From assembly GCA_019313605.1 (NCBI GenBank), contig JAFDAW010000067.1, positions 1 through 11,285 on the forward strand: DNA of 11,285 nt. The letters are read 5' to 3'. The notes beneath the pieces are model-generated. The model had not been told where the DNA came from. It searched no databases and saw only the letters and a list, made by a program, of their open reading frames with translations. Both the position numbers and the translations under genes were made by a program. This stretch comes from Deltaproteobacteria bacterium (GTDB lineage: Bacteria > Myxococcota_A > UBA9160 > SMWR01). Below are positions 6,544 to 11,285 of the stretch, piece by piece; the stretch's first letter is position 1, and the number at the start of each line of letters is the position of its first letter.

Positions 6544-8949
6544 TTGATCTGCAACTCAATCGCAGAGCCTTCGATTTGCTCGCTGCGAGAGCGACATGCC
6601 GCACCGGTGAGGCGCGGGCGCGCCCTGGTCCAGGCAGCCGCGCTCGCAGTGGCGCTGGTGTTCGCGAGCCTCGCCGCGGCTTCTGCGCAGGCCGCGGAAC
6701 CCACTGCGGCGCAGCTCGCGCTCGTCCCCGAGGTGCTCCCGAGCGCACCGCCGCTACCGGCCGCCATGCGCAAGCAGATCGCGTTGGAGCTCGCATCCCG
6801 GCCCTCCGGCTACGAGCCGCGCACCAAGAATCTGCGTCCTGATGGCTCGCCCGAGTATTCGAATCGCCTGCTCCTCGAGACGAGCCCCTATCTCCAGCAG
6901 CACGCCCACAATCCCGTCAACTGGTATCCCTGGGGCGACGAAGCCTTCGCGGACGCCAAGCGCCTGGGCCGGCCCGTGTTGATCAGCATCGGGTACTCGA
7001 CTTGCCACTGGTGCCACGTGATGGAAGAGGAGTCGTTCGACACCGTCGCCGCGGCCTCGTATCTGAACGAGCACTTCATCTCGATCAAGGTCGATCGCGA
7101 GGCTCGTCCCGATATCGACGCCGTCTACATGGCGGCGGTGAACGCGATGGGAAAGAACGGTGGCTGGCCGCTGAACGTCTGGCTGACCCCCGATCGCGAG
7201 CCGTTCTTCGGCGGAACCTATTTCCCGCCGCGCGCGGTCGGTGAGCGCCCGAGTTTCCTCGACGTTTTGCGCAAGATCAACGAGGCCTACACCAACGATC
7301 GCGAGCGGATTGCCGCGCTTTCGAAGCAGATCACGGGATCGATTCAGCAGCAGCTCGCCGGCCAGTCCGCGCAGCAATCACGCGTCCCGGATCGGTCGGT
7401 GTTCGACCTGGCGTTGGCGACGACCGCGCGGGCGGCGGATCGCCAGTGGGGCGGCACCCGCGGAGAACCGAAGTTTCCGTCTTCGGTTCCGCTGCGCTTC
7501 CTGTTGCGCCACTACCGGCTCACCGGTGAAAAGGACGCGCTGACGCTCGCGACGTTGACGCTCGAGAAGATGGCAGCGGGGGGGATCTACGACCACATCG
7601 GCGGGGGATTCCACCGCTACGCGACGGACAACCGATGGCTCGTCCCCCACTTCGAAAAGATGCTCTACGACAACGCGCTGCTGGCGGTCGTATACCTCGA
7701 AGCCGCGCAGTTGACCGGGCGCGCAGATTTCGCCGTCGTCAGCCGCTCGATCCTCGACTACGTGACGCGGGAAATGACCTCGCCCGAGGGTGCCTTCTAT
7801 TCGGCGACGGATGCGGACAGTCTCAGCGACAGCGGTGAAAGTGAAGAGGGCTGGTTCTTTACCTGGACGCCGGCCGAAATCGAGTCGGTGCTGGGCGCGG
7901 ATCTCGCGAAGATCGCAACCGCCTACTACGGCGTGACGCCGCGCGGAGATTACGAGGGGCGCAACATCCTCCACACCTGGCGCAGCCGGGAAAAAGTTGC
8001 CGCAGAGCTCGGGTTGTCAGAATCAGCTCTCGACGCAGCGCTAGAGAGAGCGCGCGCCAGCCTGTACGAAGCGCGGAGCCGTCGATCACAGCCGCTGCGT
8101 GATTCCAAGGTACTGGTTTCGTGGAATGGACTGATGATCAGCGCCTTTGCGCGCGCCGCCTTGGTGTTCGACGAGGAGCGCTACGTGAAGGTGGCCGCAC
8201 GTGCGGCGGCCTTCATCCTCGACGAGATGCAGAAGGATGGCGTGCTGCGACGGGTCTATCAGGGAGGGCGCGCCGACGGCCCCGCATTTCTCGAGGACTA
8301 CGCGTTCCTGATCGCCGGCCTGCTCGACCTCTACGAGGTGGATACCCAACCCCGCTGGCTGCGGGCAGCCATGGCCCTCCAATCGACGTTGGACGCCCGC
8401 TACGTCGATGCGATGGGGGGTGGCTACTTCCAGACCGCCGACAACGCCGACGCCCTGCTGGCGCGCGAAAAGCCGAGTCGAGATGGTGCGATTCCGTCCG
8501 GCAATTCGGTTGCGGCGCTCAACCTGCTGCGACTCGGGGAACTCACGGGAGACCATCAATACAGTGACTCGGTGATCCCGATCTTCTCGGCCTTCAGCGA
8601 TCTGATGGAGAGCCAGCCGACCGCGATCTCGGAGATGCTGCTGGCGCTCGATTTCTATTTGAGCAAACGCGTGGAGATCGTCTTGATCGCGCCGCCCGAT
8701 GGAAAGGGGCTCGACGAGATGCTCGCGCCGGTGCGCGCCACGTTTTTTCCCAACCGCGTGCTGGTGTCCGCAGCCGAGGACGAGCAACTCGAGAGTCACG
8801 CGGAGATCAATCCACTGCTCGAGGCGCGGATCGCCCGCAACGGCCAGACGACCGTATACCTGTGCCAGAACTACGTGTGCGGATTTCCGACCGCCGATCC
8901 AGCGGTCTTCGCCGAGCAGCTCACGGAGCTCGCTAACGAGAAGAAATGA
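6544..8949 (+). CDS. Exported DUF255 thioredoxin-domain protein (YyaL/SSP411 family)
   Basis: About 801 residues. A signal-like segment ([26 protein letters not shown]) is followed by the DUF255 thioredoxin fold starting at [19 protein letters not shown] (about 112), with the redox-type motif CHWCH at 154-158 and [19 protein letters not shown] long helical (alpha/alpha)6-barrel-like region resembling N-acylglucosamine epimerase or glycosidase folds follows, with [12 protein letters not shown] and [13 protein letters not shown]. The conserved end CQNYVC (774-779) is present. The molecular role of this family is not established. Start is uncertain: TTG 6544 has GGGAGA five bases upstream; ATG 6505 lies eight bases past the uppP stop with a poor ribosome site; GTG 6607 gives the neatest signal peptide ([11 protein letters not shown]...) with a weak site. 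Family members are often cytoplasmic, so the signal peptide is notable. The stop overlaps the convergent HAD gene by 17 bp. Confidence 0.9.
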   Translation: MICNSIAEPSICSLRERHAAPVRRGRALVQAAALAVALVFASLAAASAQAAEPTAAQLALVPEVLPSAPPLPAAMRKQIALELASRPSGYEPRTKNLRPDGSPEYSNRLLLETSPYLQQHAHNPVNWYPWGDEAFADAKRLGRPVLISIGYSTCHWCHVMEEESFDTVAAASYLNEHFISIKVDREARPDIDAVYMAAVNAMGKNGGWPLNVWLTPDREPFFGGTYFPPRAVGERPSFLDVLRKINEAYTNDRERIAALSKQITGSIQQQLAGQSAQQSRVPDRSVFDLALATTARAADRQWGGTRGEPKFPSSVPLRFLLRHYRLTGEKDALTLATLTLEKMAAGGIYDHIGGGFHRYATDNRWLVPHFEKMLYDNALLAVVYLEAAQLTGRADFAVVSRSILDYVTREMTSPEGAFYSATDADSLSDSGESEEGWFFTWTPAEIESVLGADLAKIATAYYGVTPRGDYEGRNILHTWRSREKVAAELGLSESALDAALERARASLYEARSRRSQPLRDSKVLVSWNGLMISAFARAALVFDEERYVKVAARAAAFILDEMQKDGVLRRVYQGGRADGPAFLEDYAFLIAGLLDLYEVDTQPRWLRAAMALQSTLDARYVDAMGGGYFQTADNADALLAREKPSRDGAIPSGNSVAALNLLRLGELTGDHQYSDSVIPIFSAFSDLMESQPTAISEMLLALDFYLSKRVEIVLIAPPDGKGLDEMLAPVRATFFPNRVLVSAAEDEQLESHAEINPLLEARIARNGQTTVYLCQNYVCGFPTADPAVFAEQLTELANEKK

Positions 8950-9634
8950 TCTGCTGATTGGCGTTGCGCGCGTCGCGCGCCGCCGCCGCCTGCGCGATCC
9001 ACTCGCCCGCCGGGCGCGCGTCCAGCGACGCCAGAACGGTGTCCGCGGCTTCGAATGAAAGCGTGCGCGTCATCGGTCCGGGCACTGCGATGCAGTAGAG
9101 GCCAGCGGCCTTCGCGGACTGGACGCCATTGGGCGAATCTTCCAACGCGATGGCGTCGCCAGGATCCACGCCGAGCAGCTCGGTGGCACGAAGGTAGAGA
9201 TCCGGTGCCGGTTTCGCGGCGTCCACGTGTTCGGCGGTGACGATCTGGTCGAAGAAGTGGGTCAACCCCAGCCGCTCGATATGGCCGTTGACCCAATTGA
9301 AGGGTGAACTCGACGCGATCGCGGTTCGGATCGATTTCGCTCGAGCGTGCTCCAGGCACGTGCGCACGCCGGGCATCTGGTCGAGTCCCTCGATGTGGGC
9401 TCGGTGAAACGCCATGCGTCTGTGTCGGATTCGCTCGGCGTCCAGCGTCTCACCGACCCGCGCGCAAAGCTCGACCAGCGGATCGAACGCGGAACCGTCG
9501 GTGCCGATCCGACTCAACCAGCGATCCCTTGGAAGCACCTGGTCGTGCTCCTCGTAGACGGTCCGCCAGGCTTCGTAGACGCTGGTTTCCGTGTCGAGGA
9601 TCAACCCATCGAAATCGAATACGAGGGCGCGCAT
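8933..9634 (-). CDS. HAD-superfamily subfamily IA hydrolase (beta-phosphoglucomutase/phosphoglycolate phosphatase-like)
   Basis: A 233-residue cytoplasmic phosphatase-type protein. All HAD motifs are visible: motif [11 protein letters not shown] (Asp7 nucleophile, Asp9), motif II IASSSPF (about 106-112), motif III Lys141 in [10 protein letters not shown], and motif [14 protein letters not shown] (Glu165, Asp166). Residues about 15-85 form the helical cap of subfamily IA. The overall pattern is nearest to sugar-phosphate phosphatase/beta-phosphoglucomutase-like proteins, but the substrate cannot be read from the sequence. The ATG at 9632-9634 has only a weak ribosome site. It ends inside the end of the convergent DUF255 gene (17 bp shared), with no terminator visible between them. 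The sigma-factor gene upstream is on the same strand but is separated by a 92-bp palindromic element, so co-transcription is doubtful. Confidence 0.9.
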   Translation of the reverse strand: MRALVFDFDGLILDTETSVYEAWRTVYEEHDQVLPRDRWLSRIGTDGSAFDPLVELCARVGETLDAERIRHRRMAFHRAHIEGLDQMPGVRTCLEHARAKSIRTAIASSSPFNWVNGHIERLGLTHFFDQIVTAEHVDAAKPAPDLYLRATELLGVDPGDAIALEDSPNGVQSAKAAGLYCIAVPGPMTRTLSFEAADTVLASLDARPAGEWIAQAAAARDARNANQQIISSR

Positions 9635-9675
9635 GCTGAGGTCCCGGTGAAGCGAGCTGAGGTCGGGAGCGAGGA

Positions 9676-9767
9676 GCGGGGACGTTGGTGAATATTCACC
9701 CCCACGCCAGCACTACTTTCAGTATCAAGGATCCTTTCGGGGGGTGAATATTCACCAACGTCCCCGC
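9676..9767. repeat. 92-bp palindromic element: perfect 28-bp inverted repeats around a 36-bp centre
   Basis: Left arm 9676-9703 and right arm 9740-9767 are exact reverse complements over 28 bp (outer end GCGGGGACGTTGG). Each arm contains the perfect 14-bp palindrome GGTGAATATTCACC (9687-9700 and 9743-9756). The spacer contains a third palindrome, AAGGATCCTT (9727-9736). The element begins seven bases after the sigma-factor stop codon, so in RNA it would form a very stable hairpin that could end or protect that transcript. It also resembles a REP/MITE-type mobile repeat. No T-run, target duplication or transposase is visible. Confidence 0.9.
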
Positions 9768-9774
9768 CGCGCGC

Positions 9775-11136
9775 CTAGGGCTCGAGAATCGGATGCAGAC
9801 TTTGCGCGGGGATCGTCTCGCGCAGCTTCTTGAGCGCGCGGGCTTCGAGTTGGCGCACCCGCTCGCGCGACAGGCCGAGCGACTGGCCGATCTGCTCCAG
9901 GGTGTGCTCCTCTTCTCGGCCGAGCCCGTAGCGCAGGCGCAGAATCAGCTGCTCGCGCGCGGTCAGCACGCCGATCAGGAATCCAACTCCCGAGCGCATC
10001 CGCTCGCCATCGAGTCCGTGATCCGGAGCCTGCGAGAACGGATCTGCGACGAAGTCCTCGAGCCGCTTCTCGGTGCCCGCGACCGACGATTCCAGTGAGA
10101 TCGCCTCGCGCGACAGCAGGTCCAGTGCCTCGATCGCGCCCGTGTCCGTGCCCAACTCCGGCGCGAGTTCCGCCGCTGTCGGATCGCGTCCGAGTTTGCC
10201 GGTCAGTTCCGCGCGCACGCGCTGGCTGCGCTGCAGCCGGTCGTGAACGTGCGAAGGCAGGCGGATCGTGCGCGAGTGGTTCTGGATCGCGCGGACCAAC
10301 GCCTGTCGAATCCACCACACCGCATAGGTCGAGAACTTGAAGCCGCGGCGGTGGTCGAACTTCTCCACGGCGCGAATCAGCCCGAGGTTGCCCTCCTGGA
10401 TCAAGTCCGGGAAGGAGAGCCCGAGGTTTCGGTAGTCCTTGGCGATCGCGACGACGAGCTTCAGGTTGTGCTCGATGAAGCGGTTCTTTTCGTCGGTCAT
10501 CCGCTCCTGGGCGTCTTCGACCTTGCCCGAGAGTTCGAAGAGCCGGGCCTTGCTGACCCCCGCCTCGGCCTCGAGCTCCTTGTACTTCTTGGTGCCCCGT
10601 CGCGTCGCCCGCATCTCCTTGCGGAGCTTGATCACCTTCTGTCGCAGCTCTGCGAGCAGCACCAGCGAGAGGTGAGCCCCCTTGAGTTCCTTGACGATCT
10701 TGGCGTCGATCTTCGCGAGATCTTTCTCGTTTTCCTTGGGCTTTGCGGCCGGTGCCTCGCGCTGGGCGAGCAGGGTGCGAAGCCGCTTGACGGCGCGCTC
10801 GACCCGGGCAGCGATCTCACCGGTTTCTTCGTCGCCGACCGATTCGGAAAGCTTGGCGCCCGTGTGCGAGAGCGCGCGCAGCGCGTCCCAGCGGGCGACG
10901 ACGTGTCGCGCCGAGCACGGAATGGCGTAGAGGGCTTCGCGCAGCTCGGCGGTGGCCGACTCGAGCTCCTTGGCGAGGATCACCTCTTCTTCGCGTCGAA
11001 GCGTCCGCGTACCGCCGATCTCCTGGAAGTACGATTCCAGCGGGCGCCGCTCGCGCCCCGGATCGAGCTCGTCCGCCGAGACAGCTCGCGTCGCGCCGCT
11101 CTTCTCCACGGGCTTTTCAGCGGTTGCCGCGACCAC
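9775..11136 (-). CDS. RNA polymerase sigma-70 factor, group 1/2 (RpoD/RpoS-like); N-terminus uncertain
   Basis: A 453-residue sigma factor that directs core RNA polymerase to promoters. Domains in order: region 1.2 at about 33-60 ([21 protein letters not shown]); a long charged helical insert at about 61-215; region 2 at about 216-285 ([20 protein letters not shown], then [22 protein letters not shown] and [17 protein letters not shown], the -10-binding part); region 3 at about 300-360; region 4 at about 388-440 ([16 protein letters not shown] and [20 protein letters not shown], the -35-binding helix-turn-helix). Region 1.1 is absent, as in many group 2 factors, though the N-terminus may be incomplete. 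The GTG at 11136 is the first available start, but it has no Shine-Dalgarno and lies inside the centre of an inverted repeat where the sequence folds back into a second copy of the same gene. The real start and promoter may therefore be missing from this sequence. Regions 1.2 to 4 are intact. Confidence 0.92.
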   Translation of the reverse strand: MVAATAEKPVEKSGATRAVSADELDPGRERRPLESYFQEIGGTRTLRREEEVILAKELESATAELREALYAIPCSARHVVARWDALRALSHTGAKLSESVGDEETGEIAARVERAVKRLRTLLAQREAPAAKPKENEKDLAKIDAKIVKELKGAHLSLVLLAELRQKVIKLRKEMRATRRGTKKYKELEAEAGVSKARLFELSGKVEDAQERMTDEKNRFIEHNLKLVVAIAKDYRNLGLSFPDLIQEGNLGLIRAVEKFDHRRGFKFSTYAVWWIRQALVRAIQNHSRTIRLPSHVHDRLQRSQRVRAELTGKLGRDPTAAELAPELGTDTGAIEALDLLSREAISLESSVAGTEKRLEDFVADPFSQAPDHGLDGERMRSGVGFLIGVLTAREQLILRLRYGLGREEEHTLEQIGQSLGLSRERVRQLEARALKKLRETIPAQSLHPILEP

Positions 11137-11285
11137 TGAAAAGCCCGAAGAGAAGAGTGGCGCGACGCGAGCCGTCTCGGCAGACGAACTCGATCCGGGC
11201 CGCGAGCGACGCCCGCTCGAATCCTACTTCCAGGAAATCGGTGGTACGCGAACGCTTCGACGCGAAGAAGAAGTGATCCTCGCCA
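10971..11285. repeat. Imperfect inverted repeat with no spacer, made of two sigma-factor N-termini
   Basis: The left arm (10971-11127) and right arm (11129-11285) are reverse complements at about 90 percent, centred near 11128. Over the 147 nt aligned as codons 7-55 I count 14 mismatches: 12 are single synonymous third-position changes and two lie in one Val/Glu codon. The arms meet with no spacer. The right arm runs to the last base of the window. Confidence 0.9.
11123..11285 (+). pseudogene. Partial second copy of the sigma-factor N-terminus, no start codon, cut by the window edge
   Basis: The plus strand reads [20 protein letters not shown] and onward to [20 protein letters not shown], matching residues 2-55 of the minus-strand sigma factor with only two or three amino-acid differences (Ala/Thr and Val/Glu near the start). 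The codon aligned to the minus-copy GTG start is GCG (11120-11122), so no start exists there; the frame stays open upstream to 10931 only through antisense sequence. No promoter or ribosome site can fit, because the region upstream is the other copy. It is a real diverged coding sequence, since its differences are almost all synonymous, but in this arrangement it cannot be expressed normally. It may be a true partial duplicate or an assembly join to another copy or strain. Confidence 0.7.

Noticed and set aside
5793..6773. Minus-strand open frame of 326 codons opposite uppP
   Set aside because: It is antisense to a clear uppP gene, low-complexity in composition and has no family motif.
10243..11139. 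Plus-strand open frame of 298 codons opposite the sigma gene
   Set aside because: Antisense shadow of a well-supported sigma-70 gene; composition and lack of motifs do not support a protein, and it is not the frame of the duplicated sigma N-terminus.
10971..11285. Simple single-molecule fold-back sequencing artefact
   Set aside because: The arms differ at about 10 percent of positions and nearly all differences are silent third-codon positions, which one molecule and random errors would not give. A chimera between two real copies remains possible.

Overview
The window is GC-rich Gram-negative DNA. It encodes three predicted lipoproteins or exported proteins with lipobox-like cysteines, a periplasmic-type c cytochrome, an undecaprenyl-diphosphate phosphatase and a group 1/2 sigma-70 factor. 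The Ser/Lys-rich lipoprotein, the Thr-type sulfatase-family protein and the generally high-GC codon use suggest a deltaproteobacterial-type lineage (Myxococcota, Desulfobacterota or Binatota-like), probably uncultured. This placement is an impression from protein style only.

Layout. Positions 95-1477 (minus) carry a sulfatase/alkaline-phosphatase superfamily protein with its own candidate promoter. Positions 1820-5389 (minus) form a compact operon read in the order thrH (phosphoserine phosphatase/homoserine phosphotransferase), c-type cytochrome lipoprotein, Ser/Lys-rich lipoprotein, DUF4105/Lnb-like protein. Two of its three junctions are 4-bp stop/start overlaps. Positions 5390-5705 are a divergent control region holding two copies of a 44-bp repeat with a perfect internal hairpin; the second copy supplies most of the Shine-Dalgarno sequence for uppP. 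Positions 5706-8949 (plus) carry uppP and an exported DUF255 thioredoxin-domain protein. A HAD hydrolase (8933-9634, minus) converges on the latter with a 17-bp tail overlap. A 92-bp palindromic element (9676-9767) separates it from a sigma-70 gene (9775-11136, minus).

The most unusual part is the right end. From about 11128 the sequence turns back on itself: 11129-11285 is a diverged reverse complement of 10971-11127 and encodes, on the plus strand, the same sigma-factor N-terminus. Outside the shared centre, 12 of 13 differing codons are synonymous, so the second arm is a genuine diverged coding sequence and not a copy of the same molecule with read errors. The arms meet with no spacer, promoter or proper start codon for the plus copy. 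An assembly chimera between two paralogs or strain variants, or a head-to-head inverted duplication, are the main explanations.

Functionally the window is mostly ordinary envelope, metabolic and regulatory housekeeping. I see no defence system, CRISPR array, RNA gene or recognisable transposase. The items worth following up are the sigma inverted repeat, the two palindromic repeat families, and the pairing of lipoprotein genes with a possible lipoprotein N-acyltransferase-like protein.
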